Assembly: GCA_022768325.1 (NCBI GenBank) | Contig: JALEMI010000044.1 | Location: forward strand, 1-64,000 | DNA: 64,000 nt | Direction: 5' to 3' | Origin: Bacteroidales bacterium | GTDB lineage: Bacteria; Bacteroidota; Bacteroidia; Bacteroidales; Marinilabiliaceae | Shown here: one piece after another, positions 45,475 through 53,540 of the stretch | How the letters are laid out: each line of letters starts with the position of its first letter | Position numbering within the stretch: the stretch's first letter is position 1 | Notes under the pieces: model-generated | Database searches by the model: none | Told to the model about the DNA's origin: nothing | Seen by the model: the letters and a program-made list of their open reading frames with translations, nothing else | Position numbers and translations under genes: made by a program

Positions 45475-45867
45475 TTAACGCTTGCTGAACTGGAACTTCT
45501 TGCGGGCCTTGGGCTGACCAGGCTTCTTGCGCTCGACGACGCGAGCGTCGCGTGTCATGAAGCCTTGAGCCTTGAGGGCTGGCTTGTCCTCGGCGTTGAT
45601 TTTGACGAGGGCACGTGCGATAGCGAGGCGGAGGGCCTCAGCCTGACCTTTGATGCCGCCGCCGTCGAGGTTGGCCTTGATGTCGTAGCTCTCGGTGACG
45701 CCGAGGGTAGCGAGGGGCTGCTTGACGATGAACTGGAGTGTGCTGTCGGGGAAGTAGTTAGAGAGATCCCTGTTGTTTATTTTGATTTCGCCCTTACCTG
45801 CGGTGAGGTAAACACGTGCGACAGCTGCTTTTCTTCTGCCGAGGGCGTTGGTGACTTCTGCGCTCAT
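45475..45867 (-). CDS. rpsI: 30S ribosomal protein uS9
   Basis: The 130-residue protein has NALGRRKAAVARVYL, GKGEIKINNRDL, GGGIKGQAEALRLAIARAL and the basic C-terminal ending KARKKFQFSKR, whose last residues contact P-site tRNA. Its ATG overlaps the rplM stop by one base (TAATG), so the pair is translationally coupled, as usual. Confidence 0.98.
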   Translation of the reverse strand: MSAEVTNALGRRKAAVARVYLTAGKGEIKINNRDLSNYFPDSTLQFIVKQPLATLGVTESYDIKANLDGGGIKGQAEALRLAIARALVKINAEDKPALKAQGFMTRDARVVERKKPGQPKARKKFQFSKR

Positions 45868-46322
45868 TAGTAAATCTCGTTAAGGTCAATCTTTTTTGGC
45901 TGCTGAGCCTCTTGCTCGTGGTTCTCGTCCTTGTAGACTTTGAGATTTCTGAGGAGCTTAGCGCCGAGTCTGTTTTTTGGGAGCATACCCTTGACGGCGT
46001 GCTCGATGAGGCGGCGTGAGTCTTTCTCGAGGATTTCGCCCATGGTCTTGTCGTGGCGGCCGCCTGGGTAACCTGAGTAGGAGTACTTGATCCTGCCCTG
46101 GAGCTTGTTACCGGTGAGCTTGACCTTGTCGGCATTGATGATGACGACGTTGTCGCCGCAGTCGACATGGGGAGTGAAATTGGGCTTGTTTTTACCGCGG
46201 AGCGTCTTAGCGACCTTAGAGGCGAGACGACCGAGGATTTGATCCGTAGCGTCGATGAGCAGCCACTGCTTATTGACGGTGGCCTTGTTGGCCGACACGG
46301 TCTTGTAACTTAGTGTGTCCAC
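45867..46322 (-). CDS. rplM: 50S ribosomal protein uL13
   Basis: The 151-residue protein has DATDQILGRLASKVAKTLRGKNKPNFTPHVD split across its start, GDNVVIINADKVKLTGNKL, YYS-like YSGYPGG, the LPKNRLGAKLL motif and a C-terminal Bacteroidota-type extension. It is first in rplM-rpsI-rpsB-tsf. A 169-nt leader and a strong promoter precede it. Confidence 0.97.
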   Translation of the reverse strand: MDTLSYKTVSANKATVNKQWLLIDATDQILGRLASKVAKTLRGKNKPNFTPHVDCGDNVVIINADKVKLTGNKLQGRIKYSYSGYPGGRHDKTMGEILEKDSRRLIEHAVKGMLPKNRLGAKLLRNLKVYKDENHEQEAQQPKKIDLNEIY

Positions 46323-46491
46323 AGTCTTTTGTTTGAAAATTTTAGAGACTAATTATTAGCATTGTCGCGGTTTTAGCCACGTTGTCCGAGGGTTGCATCA
46401 GAGCCTTGTGCGCGCCTTTTGTCCAACTTCAACCGCGCCGGCTCACCCTTGGAGCATGGTTATCCCCGCATTTCGGGATAATAATCGGGTG
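46323..46491 (-). ncRNA. Candidate structured leader RNA of rplM operon
   Basis: The transcript from the promoter at 46492-46522 would carry a ~165-nt leader. On the minus strand CGCGGTT (46431-46437) can pair with AACCGCG (46366-46372), closing a domain of ~57 nt. The 5' part also has a CCCGAAATGCGGG hairpin. A leader of this length and structure ahead of uL13 suggests autoregulation by uL13 or uS9, but no known family is recognised. Confidence 0.4.
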
Positions 46492-46522
46492 CGAAGTTAT
46501 TAAAAAAACCGCGTCGCGCAAT
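46492..46522 (-). promoter_or_regulatory. Promoter of the rplM-rpsI-rpsB-tsf operon
   Basis: On the minus strand ATTG (46519-46522), exactly 19 bp, and TAACTTCG (46492-46499) fit the Bacteroidota promoter with one change in the -7 element. The same TAACTTCG with the same spacing precedes the tRNA at 49477. Confidence 0.7.
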
Positions 46523-46613
46523 GTGCGGGCGGTGGTAAAAGCGTAAAAATTGTTGAAATATACGAGGTTAGGGCGGGGCTGGTGGGATTTGGGGCGGGAG
46601 GAGCTGCTGGGAT

Positions 46614-46746
46614 TTCGGGCGGGCACACCCGCTGCGCATGTGTACCAGGTTAGTGAAGGTATGGCCCTGCGGGCCGGGGCGGGGTGTGAGCGGTGAGGGA
46701 AGCCGTTACTCATGATGAATTGATGATGTGAAAGGAATAGCCGTGG
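46614..46746 (+). repeat. Intergenic repeat R1, copy C, with downstream module
   Basis: GGGCACACCCGCTGCGCATG (from 46620), the spacer TACCAGGTTAGTGAAGGTA and the second hairpin GGCCC-TGC-GGGCC are all present. The 46-bp module AGCCGTTACTCATGATGAAT...AATAGCCGTGG (46701-46745) matches the one after copy A. It lies 40 bp upstream of the abi promoter and, with copy D, flanks the abi gene in direct orientation. Confidence 0.8.
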
Positions 46747-46783
46747 TTTCCCCCTTGAATCTGTGCATCTCAAAAAAATGTCG

Positions 46784-46791
46784 TATATTTG
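46784..46791 (+). promoter_or_regulatory. -7 promoter element for abi gene
   Basis: TATATTTG matches TAnnTTTG, 67 bp before the ATG at 46858. An ACCCCC...GGGGGT pair (46803-46837) lies in the leader. Confidence 0.5.
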
Positions 46792-46857
46792 CATTACCAG
46801 AACCCCCAAGCCTCTCAACGATGCTCAAATCGGGGGTCGTTTTATTTTTATACCGTT

Positions 46858-47781
46858 ATGGGTATTCCGTTCAATAAGTCTTTCATGCAGCCGGAAGACA
46901 TGGTAGAGCAGCTGCGTGAGAGAGGGCTCGAAATAGATAGTCCTCAGAGAGTTGCCCACTATATTCGTAGCATCGGTTATTATAGGCTGAGCGCATATAC
47001 ATTCCCTTTCCTTAGCCAACCCAAGGCAGAACACCGTTTCAAGCCAGGAAGTAAATTCCAGGACGCTCTTAATCTATATCGCTTCGACAAGAAACTTCGC
47101 CTTCTGCTGTTCAATGAGATAGAAAAGGTAGAGATTGCTCTGCGAAGCACTCTGGCAAACATTGTGGCGCAAGAGACTGGCAATATTTTTTGGATGACAG
47201 ACGAAACCGTATTTGCCAATAGAGACAGATTCAGACGGACACAAGAGCTGGTTGACAAGGAACTGAAGAAGTCAAAAGAGGAGTTTATCCAGCATTTCAA
47301 AGATAAATACAGCGACCCTTACCCGCCGGCATGGATTCTCGTAGAGATACTACCCCTTGGGGTTGTCACACGCATATTTGAGAACTTGGCAAGCAACACA
47401 ATTCGGAAGAAGATTGCCGCACACTTCGGACTGACGGCGCCTGTATTCACTTCTTGGATAACCGTTGTGACACTGACCCGCAATACTTGTTGCCATCATG
47501 CCCGCATGTGGAATAAAGAGAATGCCATCTGTCCAATGATACCACGGAAACTGACTGGTAAGTGGATCAGCTCCAACGTATCCCCCAAACGCATATATTT
47601 TGACATCTGCATAATCAAATGGTTCGTTGATGTAGTTTCTCCGAACAACGATATGCTTGAACACATCCAGTCGTTGCTTGCCCAATTCCCTATGGTCGAC
47701 ATCCGCGCCATGAGATTTCCGTCAGGCAACTGGCAAGAAGAGCCGCTGTGGCACACCCGCTGCGCGTGTGTACCAGGTTAG
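46858..47781 (+). CDS. Abi_2-type abortive infection protein (AbiD/AbiF-like), C terminus supplied by a repeat
   Basis: The 307-residue protein matches the Abi_2 family: an early YYRLSAYTFPF, RFDKKLRLLLFNEIEKVEIALRS (split across ~75-97), and a later R-x5-H motif of the HEPN type, RNTCCHHARMWNKE (208-221). The family is linked to phage-triggered growth arrest, probably by RNA cleavage. The ATG at 46858 is used because an earlier start (46789) lies inside the promoter. The last residues, HTRCACVPG and the TAG stop, are encoded by R1 copy D; family members usually end soon after a 'W-x-x-E-P-L-W' stretch, here WQEEPLW. Codons are AT-richer than neighbours and R1 copies flank the gene, both signs of transfer. 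Confidence 0.83.
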   Translation: MGIPFNKSFMQPEDMVEQLRERGLEIDSPQRVAHYIRSIGYYRLSAYTFPFLSQPKAEHRFKPGSKFQDALNLYRFDKKLRLLLFNEIEKVEIALRSTLANIVAQETGNIFWMTDETVFANRDRFRRTQELVDKELKKSKEEFIQHFKDKYSDPYPPAWILVEILPLGVVTRIFENLASNTIRKKIAAHFGLTAPVFTSWITVVTLTRNTCCHHARMWNKENAICPMIPRKLTGKWISSNVSPKRIYFDICIIKWFVDVVSPNNDMLEHIQSLLAQFPMVDIRAMRFPSGNWQEEPLWHTRCACVPG

Positions 47782-47830
47782 TGAAAGTATGGCCCTGCGG
47801 GCCAGCACGGGGTTGGACGTGGGGGAGGGA
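47749..47830 (+). repeat. Intergenic repeat R1, copy D, overlapping the abi stop
   Basis: TGGCACACCCGCTGCGCGTG begins at 47749, with a perfect CACAC/GTGTG first hairpin, the spacer TACCAGGTTAGTGAAAGTA and the perfect second hairpin TGGCCC-TGC-GGGCCA. The abi stop TAG (47779-47781) is inside it. The stretch after it to 47912 is G-rich and shows nothing else. Confidence 0.82.
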
Positions 47831-47912
47831 TGTGGTCTGTGTGACGCGGGGAGGCGAACTGTGTGTGAGCGGGGAGGGGCGGGGAGGTGGTAGAAATGTT
47901 GAGATAGGTTTT

Positions 47913-48509
47913 TCAGATGATTTGGCGGGAGGCGATGCCGAGAGCTTGGGCGGCTTGGACGTTGAGTAGGGAGTCGTCGTAGAAGGCGGCGTCGGCGGGT
48001 TGGGCGTTCATCTCGTGGAGGACGAGTTGCCAGGCTCGGGGGTCGGGCTTGCTGATGTGTATCTCCTGGGAGAAGAAGACCTTGTCGAAAAGGGAGTCGA
48101 AGCTGTCGGGTCCGGGGTATTGCTGGCGGACGAGGTCGGCGTGGAGGTCGTTGCAATTGCTGAGGAGGACGACTGTGTAGCCGGATTGGCGGAGCTGACG
48201 GACTTGCTGGAGGGCATCGGGGCGGAAGCCGATGAGCATGGCGTTCCATGCGTCGCGGATCTGAGCGTCGGTGGCTTGAACATGGCAGACGCGGCGGACG
48301 GCATCGTAGAACTGGGGGGTAGAGATCTTGCCGTCGGAATAGAGAGCGAAATCGCCGCAAGCGGCGTGGCTATTGCTGATTGGGCCTTCGAAGGCGGGCA
48401 TTCCGAGCCGTTGGAGCGCGGCGAACGAGAGGCGCGCATCGACGGAATAGAGGACGTTGCCGAGGTCGAAGATTTGGAGTTTTTTGTCGGTGAAGATGTC
48501 GATGGGCAT
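47913..48509 (-). CDS. HAD-IA family hydrolase
   Basis: The 198-residue protein has HAD motif I FDLGNVLYSVD, motif II VVLLSNCND (~103), the Lys of motif III in ISKPDPRAW (~150), and motif IV FYDDSLLNV (~175). In motif I the second Asp of DxD is replaced by Gly (DLGN), a known variant in epoxide-hydrolase/YihX-like members. The start is the ATG at 48509; a longer open frame upstream overlaps the methyltransferase gene and lacks HAD features. It lies 32 bp after the methyltransferase gene and may share its transcript. Confidence 0.85.
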   Translation of the reverse strand: MPIDIFTDKKLQIFDLGNVLYSVDARLSFAALQRLGMPAFEGPISNSHAACGDFALYSDGKISTPQFYDAVRRVCHVQATDAQIRDAWNAMLIGFRPDALQQVRQLRQSGYTVVLLSNCNDLHADLVRQQYPGPDSFDSLFDKVFFSQEIHISKPDPRAWQLVLHEMNAQPADAAFYDDSLLNVQAAQALGIASRQII

Positions 48510-48541
48510 GGCAGAGGGGGGGTGTTTTTGAGGGGAGTTAT

Positions 48542-49267
48542 TTAGTCTTTGAGCGTCATGCGGAAGAGGAACTCGTGGTAGTCGTCGTTTTGGGCGACGA
48601 GCTGCGGGACGAAGCCAGCCTTGGAGGCCTCGGCTGCGAGAGTGTCGGGGTCGGCAAAGAGCCACCAGAAGGGTTCGGACTTTTGGCCTTGGAACTCCCA
48701 GGTATAGAGGACCTCGCCGACATAGCGGTCGGTGGGCGTTGGCAAGTCGAGCTCGGAGTAGACGTTGGAGAAATCGGTGGTGTCCATGATAATCTGGCCA
48801 TCGGGGGCGAGGAGTTCACGGCACTTGGCGAAGAGGTTGGGGAGATTGGCGAGGCGGCCGGCAATGCCGACTCCATTCATGAGAAAGAGAATGGTATCGT
48901 AGCGGCGTTGGGTCTGGAGAGAGAAGAAATCGGCGTTGATGACCTTCTTGACGCCACGGTCGGCGATGACATCGGCTGCGAGGGGAGAAATCTCGAGCGC
49001 CTCGACATTGTAGCCTTGGCGTTGGAGGATGAGGGAGTGGCTGCCAGCGCCGGCCCCGACATCGAGGATTCGACCACGCGCGATGCGGAGAGCCCTCTTG
49101 GCGTACCACTGGAGGCTTTGGGAGTCTTGGAAAAAGAGCTCGGCGGGCCAAACCTCGTCGTCGAAGCCGTTGGCATGGACGATGATTTCGGCATTAGTGT
49201 CGCCGTCTTGATAGGCACGGAGCGCCATGCCGAGGGGATCTGAGACTTGTTCTTTGTTTTGTGACAC
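48542..49267 (-). CDS. Class I SAM-dependent methyltransferase
   Basis: The protein is about 241 residues. An N-terminal segment SDPLGMALRAYQDG is typical for this group, then SAM motif I ILDVGAGAGSHSLIL (~85), the acidic VEALEISP, and IIMDTTDFSNV (~155). The target is unknown. The frame runs upstream to a GTG at 49291, but that codon lies inside the tRNA terminator, so the GTG at 49267 is chosen; an ATG at 49228 is a further option. Confidence 0.78.
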   Translation of the reverse strand: MSQNKEQVSDPLGMALRAYQDGDTNAEIIVHANGFDDEVWPAELFFQDSQSLQWYAKRALRIARGRILDVGAGAGSHSLILQRQGYNVEALEISPLAADVIADRGVKKVINADFFSLQTQRRYDTILFLMNGVGIAGRLANLPNLFAKCRELLAPDGQIIMDTTDFSNVYSELDLPTPTDRYVGEVLYTWEFQGQKSEPFWWLFADPDTLAAEASKAGFVPQLVAQNDDYHEFLFRMTLKD

Positions 49268-49281
49268 GGGGTAGGAAGTAA

Positions 49282-49318
49282 GCAAAAACACCCGTCGGGA
49301 CGGTTGTCACGACGGGTG
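49282..49318 (-). terminator. Terminator after tRNA
   Basis: On the minus strand CACCCGTCG and CGACGGGTG form a 9-bp perfect stem, followed by TTTTTGCTT. It ends the tRNA transcript and so excludes the most upstream start of the next gene. Confidence 0.88.
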
Positions 49319-49336
49319 GCGAAGATTTTTGAGAGG

Positions 49337-49411
49337 TGGGCCCACTTGGGCTTGAACCAAGGACCCTCTGATTATGAGTCAGATGCTACTAACCAACTGA
49401 GCTATAGGCCC
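49337..49411 (-). tRNA. tRNA with CAU anticodon (Met or Ile2)
   Basis: The minus strand folds as a 75-nt cloverleaf: acceptor GGGCCTA/TGGGCCC with one G-T pair, an anticodon stem TCTGA/TCAGA around loop CTCATAA, and a T arm CTTGG/CCAAG with loop TTCAAGC. The anticodon is CAT. It could be elongator tRNA-Met or the lysidine-modified tRNA-Ile2; the sequence alone does not decide. The D arm reads GCTC...TAGC, which leaves a C-T mismatch or a one-base insertion compared with the usual GAGC. CCA is not encoded. A promoter and a terminator bracket it. Confidence 0.93.
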
Positions 49412-49441
49412 GATTTCTAAGTCAAGGGATGGCTTAGGAAT

Positions 49442-49473
49442 CGTCTTTCAGAGGGGCAAGCCCTTGAAAGACG
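49442..49473 (-). terminator. Hairpin after metH / in tRNA 5' leader
   Basis: CGTCTTTCA and TGAAAGACG pair over 9 bp and an inner AGGG/CCCT continues the stem. It follows the metH stop and lies just at the start of the tRNA precursor, but has no T-run. Confidence 0.5.
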
Positions 49474-49476
49474 TTG

Positions 49477-49507
49477 CGAAGTTACAATCTTTTTCGTGAA
49501 CGGCAAG
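49477..49507 (-). promoter_or_regulatory. Promoter for tRNA(CAU)
   Basis: On the minus strand CTTG (49504-49507), exactly 19 bp, and TAACTTCG (49477-49484). The layout is the same as at the rplM promoter. Confidence 0.62.
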
Positions 49508-49542
49508 AGCGATGCTCAGGAAATTTGGCGCGGGGCGACGGG

Positions 49543-52500
49543 TCAGACCTCTTGCGGGGCATCGCGGCCGACGGAGAAATAGGTCGCGAAGGGATGGGCG
49601 ATATAGAAACCGCAGACGGAAGAGGCGGGCTCCATCATGAGCGACTCGTTGAGCTTCATGGGGATTTGCGTCTCGACATTGAGGAGGCTGAAGAGGAGAC
49701 GCTTGTGGGAGTGGTCGGGGGAGATGGGATAGCCGATGGCGGGGCGAATACCTTGATAATGGCCACGGAGAATCTCGGACGGCGAGAAGACCTCGGACGG
49801 GGCGTAAGGCCACAGGGAAGTGCGGACCTGGAAATGGAGCCACTCGGAGAGGGCCTCGACAAGGCGGTCGGCGAGGAGTTGGCACATAATGGCGGAATAG
49901 TCGTCGCCCTGTTCCTTCATGGCATCCGTCCACTGCTTAAGGCCGGCACCGGCCGTTGCGGCGAAGAGGCCTACGTGGTCGGCGTAGGGAGCTGGGGCGA
50001 CATAGTCGGCGAGGGAGAGCGTATGGCCGTCGGCATTGGGCTTGTTTTGCCTCATGAAATGGAAACGGGCAACCTCGGAAGAGCGGGCCTCATTGGCGAA
50101 GAGAGCCACATCGTCTGAGCCGACATTATTGGCGGGGAAAAGCCCTATGACGGCATGGGCGGCAGTGAGACGCTCGGACATCATGCGGCTGAGGAGACGC
50201 TGGGCATCGGCGAAGAGGCGGAGGGCCTCGGCGGCCTTATCGGGGTCGGACTGCGTCGCGAGCCAGGCGTCGCGCTCGGCATCGGACTGGAGCGAGGCTA
50301 CGGCGGCATAGTCGGCACTCAGTTTCCACGCCATGAAGAACATACGCCAATTGATGAGCGGGACGAGAGAGGCGAGATCGACATCGCGGAGCGTGGTCAC
50401 GCCCTGCTTTAGGGGTTCAACCATCGGGACGGAAGCCCAATCGCGGGAGGGAGCGAGAGTGCGGGCCTCGGAATCGGACAGGGAGGCAGGGCGCGGCGCA
50501 TCGTTCTCATCGCGGAGACGCTGCTGCTCGGCCTTGAGGTCGCGGAGGAAAGAGCTGTCGCGGGAGAGAATGGCATTGAGCACATAGGCGTTTTGCGAAG
50601 CGTCCTTGACATAGACCACGGGGCCGCTGTAACATGGGGCGATTTTGACGGCCGTATGGACGGCGGACGTTGTGGCACCGCCAATCATGACGGGAATCGT
50701 GAGATGCTTCTCTTCGAGAGCCTTGACGACGGCAATCATCTCGTCGAGCGAGGGGGTGATGAGGCCGCTAAGGCCGATGGCGTCGGCATGGTTGTCGATG
50801 GCGGCTTGGACGATGACATCTGTCTCGACCATTACGCCCAAGTCGATGACCTCGAAATTGTTGCAAGCGAGGACGACAGAGACGATATTCTTGCCGATGT
50901 CGTGGACATCGCCCTTGACGGTGGCCATGATGACCCGGCCAGCGGACGAGCCTGAGAGACCGTCGGCCTTTTTCTCCTGCTCGATGACGGGTTGGAGAAT
51001 CTCGACCGCCCTCTTCATGACGCGGGCCGTCTTGACCACCTGAGGGAGGAACATCTTGCCCTCGCCGAAGAGTTGGCCTACGCGGTTCATGCCGTCCATG
51101 AGCGGCTTCTCGATAATCTCGAGGGCTCGGGGATAGAGAGTGCGCGCCTCGGCGAGGTCGGCTTCGAGGAACTCGGTGAGACCCTTTTGGAGAGCGTAGG
51201 CGAGACGCTCGTGGACGGGAGCATTGCGCCAAGCATCGGAAGCGGCATGAGCGGCGGGATTGCCTGCGGACTTGAAACGCTCGGCGGCGGCAAGCATGAT
51301 GTCGGTGGCATCGGGGCGGCGATTGAGGACCAGGTCTTCAATCTTATCGCGCAGCTCTGGCTCGATGTCGTCGTAGGCAATCATGGCGGCGGGATTGACG
51401 ATGCCCATGTCCATGCCCTTGGCGACGGCGTAATGGAGGAAGACGGAGTGGATGGACTCGCGGACGTGGGAATTGCCGCGGAAAGAGAACGAGAGATTGG
51501 AGACGCCTCCGCTGACCTTGGCGTAGGGAAGATTGGTCTTAATCCACTCGACGGTACGGATGAAATCGACGGCGTAATTGTCATGCTCGGGGAGACCCGT
51601 GGCGATGGCCAAGATATTGGGGTCGAAAATTATGTCGGCTGGCTCGAAATGGAGCTTCTCGGTGAGGAGCTTATAGGCACGGCCGCAGATCTCGGTACGT
51701 CGTTCGAACGTCGTGGCCTGTCCCTTCTCGTCGAACGCCATGACCACGACAGCCGCGCCGTATTGCTTGATGACAGCGGCCTCGCGGAGGAACTCCTCCT
51801 CGCCTTTCTTGAGGCTGATGGAATTGACGATGGCCTTGCCCTGGAGGCATTTGAGCCCTGCCTCGATGACCTCCCACTTGGAAGAATCGATCATGACGGG
51901 GAGGCGGGCGACATCCGGCTCGGCGGCCAAGAGATTGAGGAAGGTGGTCATCTCGTGGACGGCATCGAGCATACCGTCGTCCATATTGACATCGATAATA
52001 TCGGCACCTGCGGCGGCCTCGGCACGGGCGATGTCGAGAGCCTCGTCGTACTTCTTCTCCTGGACGAGGCGAAGGAACTTGCGGGAGCCGGCGACATTGG
52101 TTCGTTCGCCGACCTTATAGAAGGGCTTGACATCCTTGGAGACCACCTCGGAATCGATGCCTGCGAGGCGCATCTCGTGGGGTTTTGGCGCGGGCTTATG
52201 GAGCTTATAGTCCTTGAGCCTCGTGGCCATTGCGGCGATGTGGGCGGGTGTTGTTCCGCAGCATCCGCCAAGAATATTCACGAGTCCCTTGTCGAGGAAG
52301 TCTTGCACCTTGGAGGCCATGACCTCTGGCGACTCATCGTATTGGCCGAACTGATTGGGCAAGCCGGCGTTGGGGTAGGCACTGACGAAGAAGGGGCTCT
52401 TGCGGCCAATCTCGGTGAGATAGGGCATCATATCGTGGGCGCCGAACGAGCAATTGAGGCCGAAAGAGAGGAGGTCGACGTGGGAGACGGAATAGAGGAA

Positions 52501-53187
52501 AGCGTCGAGCGTCTGGCCCGAGAGGATGCGTCCGCTCTTGTCCGCCACGGTGGCGGAGACCATGACGGGGAAATTGGAGATGTTGCGTCGTTTTAGTTCA
52601 TTCTCAATGGCATAGAGGGCGGCCTTGGCATTGAGACCATCGAAGACGGTCTCCAGGAGAAGGAGGTCAACGCCGCCGTCGAGGAGGCCTTGGACTTGGA
52701 GGGAATAGGCTTCGGCGAGCTGGTCGAACGTGATGGCGCGGAAGCCCGGGTTATTGACATCGGGGGAGAGGGAAGCCGTCTTGTTGGTAGGACCCATGGA
52801 GCCAGCCACGAAGCGTGGCTTATCGGGCGTGGAGAACTCGAGGGCCACCTTCTTGGCGCATTGCGCCGCGGCGACGTTAATCTCGTAGACGTGGGCCTCC
52901 ATTTGGTAATCGGCCTGCGAGATTGTTGTGGCGTTGAAAGAGTTGGTCTCGATGATGTCGGCGCCGGCTTCGAGGTATTGGCGGTGGATGTCTTGGATGA
53001 CATCGGGTCTCGTGATGGAGAGGACATCGTTATCGCCCTTGAGCGGGCAAGGGTGGTTCTTGAAGGCGTTGCCACGGAAGTCGTCTTCGGAGAGGCCGAC
53101 TTTTTGGATGAGGCTACCCATGGCGCCGTCGAGGAGAAGGATTCTTTGGTTAAGAAGTGGGCGTATGAGTTGGAATCTTTGTTCCAT
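49543..53187 (-). CDS. metH: Cobalamin-dependent methionine synthase
   Basis: MetH transfers methyl from 5-methyl-THF to homocysteine via cobalamin. The 1214-residue protein has all four modules. Homocysteine binding (1-~320) includes DGAMGSLIQ, an early zinc Cys in [10 protein letters not shown], and [11 protein letters not shown] (~307). Folate binding (~350-620) includes [13 protein letters not shown] and [10 protein letters not shown]. The cobalamin domain includes the DVHDIGKN lower ligand His (~757), and the C-terminal activation domain includes [13 protein letters not shown]. The ATG at 53187 is used; the frame is open far upstream through repeats without homology. No cobalamin riboswitch was seen ahead of it. 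metF at 11785 supplies its substrate. Confidence 0.97.
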   Translation of the reverse strand: MEQRFQLIRPLLNQRILLLDGAMGSLIQKVGLSEDDFRGNAFKNHPCPLKGDNDVLSITRPDVIQDIHRQYLEAGADIIETNSFNATTISQADYQMEAHVYEINVAAAQCAKKVALEFSTPDKPRFVAGSMGPTNKTASLSPDVNNPGFRAITFDQLAEAYSLQVQGLLDGGVDLLLLETVFDGLNAKAALYAIENELKRRNISNFPVMVSATVADKSGRILSGQTLDAFLYSVSHVDLLSFGLNCSFGAHDMMPYLTEIGRKSPFFVSAYPNAGLPNQFGQYDESPEVMASKVQDFLDKGLVNILGGCCGTTPAHIAAMATRLKDYKLHKPAPKPHEMRLAGIDSEVVSKDVKPFYKVGERTNVAGSRKFLRLVQEKKYDEALDIARAEAAAGADIIDVNMDDGMLDAVHEMTTFLNLLAAEPDVARLPVMIDSSKWEVIEAGLKCLQGKAIVNSISLKKGEEEFLREAAVIKQYGAAVVVMAFDEKGQATTFERRTEICGRAYKLLTEKLHFEPADIIFDPNILAIATGLPEHDNYAVDFIRTVEWIKTNLPYAKVSGGVSNLSFSFRGNSHVRESIHSVFLHYAVAKGMDMGIVNPAAMIAYDDIEPELRDKIEDLVLNRRPDATDIMLAAAERFKSAGNPAAHAASDAWRNAPVHERLAYALQKGLTEFLEADLAEARTLYPRALEIIEKPLMDGMNRVGQLFGEGKMFLPQVVKTARVMKRAVEILQPVIEQEKKADGLSGSSAGRVIMATVKGDVHDIGKNIVSVVLACNNFEVIDLGVMVETDVIVQAAIDNHADAIGLSGLITPSLDEMIAVVKALEEKHLTIPVMIGGATTSAVHTAVKIAPCYSGPVVYVKDASQNAYVLNAILSRDSSFLRDLKAEQQRLRDENDAPRPASLSDSEARTLAPSRDWASVPMVEPLKQGVTTLRDVDLASLVPLINWRMFFMAWKLSADYAAVASLQSDAERDAWLATQSDPDKAAEALRLFADAQRLLSRMMSERLTAAHAVIGLFPANNVGSDDVALFANEARSSEVARFHFMRQNKPNADGHTLSLADYVAPAPYADHVGLFAATAGAGLKQWTDAMKEQGDDYSAIMCQLLADRLVEALSEWLHFQVRTSLWPYAPSEVFSPSEILRGHYQGIRPAIGYPISPDHSHKRLLFSLLNVETQIPMKLNESLMMEPASSVCGFYIAHPFATYFSVGRDAPQEV

Positions 53188-53219
53188 GGGGTTGTTATTG
53201 ATGTTTGGGTCTGGATGGG

Positions 53220-53227
53220 CAAAGATA
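53220..53227 (-). promoter_or_regulatory. -7 promoter element for metH
   Basis: The minus strand reads TATCTTTG, 33 bp before the metH ATG; no clear -33. Confidence 0.5.
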
Positions 53228-53260
53228 CGGAAAAAGGGGAGGGGAAAGATGGGTGGCGGG

Positions 53261-53416
53261 GGTGTGGGACTGCGACGATGATGATGGACGGCCTGGAGAC
53301 CGTCCATCCCAGTGGGGTCAGTACAGGTTAGTGAGGTATGGACTGGCTGGCCAAGGTGGGGTGTGGGACTGCGACGATGAAGACGGACGGTCGGGAGACC
53401 GTCCCTCCCAGTGGGG
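53261..53416 (+). repeat. Composite repeat: R2 - partial R1 (copy E) - R2
   Basis: Two 57-bp direct repeats (R2, 53261-53317 and 53360-53416) differ at about 5 positions. Each starts GGTGTGGGACTGCGACGATG, contains a hairpin (GGACGG-N6-CCGTCC, extended in the second to GGACGGTC-GGGA-GACCGTCC) and ends CCCAGTGGGG. Between them, at 53321-53359, lies a partial R1: GTACAGGTTAGTGAGGTATG then TGGCTGGCCA. The rest of the 353-bp gap 53188-53540 holds the metH -7 element and no gene. Confidence 0.78.
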
Positions 53417-53540
53417 GTGTTGCTTCTCCTGGGCGGGGTTTTGGGGTTCTGGTCAGAGACGGGGGGAAAAAAGTTGCGCAAGCCTCGGAGAACGAGACAT
53501 GCGCAACGAAAAACACAAGATAGAAAAGTAGAAAAACTCT

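Noticed and set aside
46429..48360. Minus-strand open frames through R1 copies (for example 46429-46818 and 47722-48360) that share a peptide like SLTWYTRAAGVP
   Set aside because: The shared peptide is simply the translation of the R1 first hairpin and spacer; there is no conserved start, the flanks are unrelated and the frames differ between copies.
15298..49507. A special TAnnTTCG -7 element limited to translation genes (rpsP, rplM, tRNA, tsaB)
   Set aside because: The same TATATTCG precedes the broken lipoprotein gene at 36262, so the link with translation genes does not hold in this small sample.
50992..52596. 534-codon plus-strand open frame opposite metH
   Set aside because: It is a GC-driven shadow of metH: no recognisable domains, high Gly/Asp/Glu composition, and metH on the other strand is complete.
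53188..53540. Cobalamin riboswitch ahead of metH
   Set aside because: The leader after the -7 element is only about 30 nt and no B12-box-like sequence was found in the gap.
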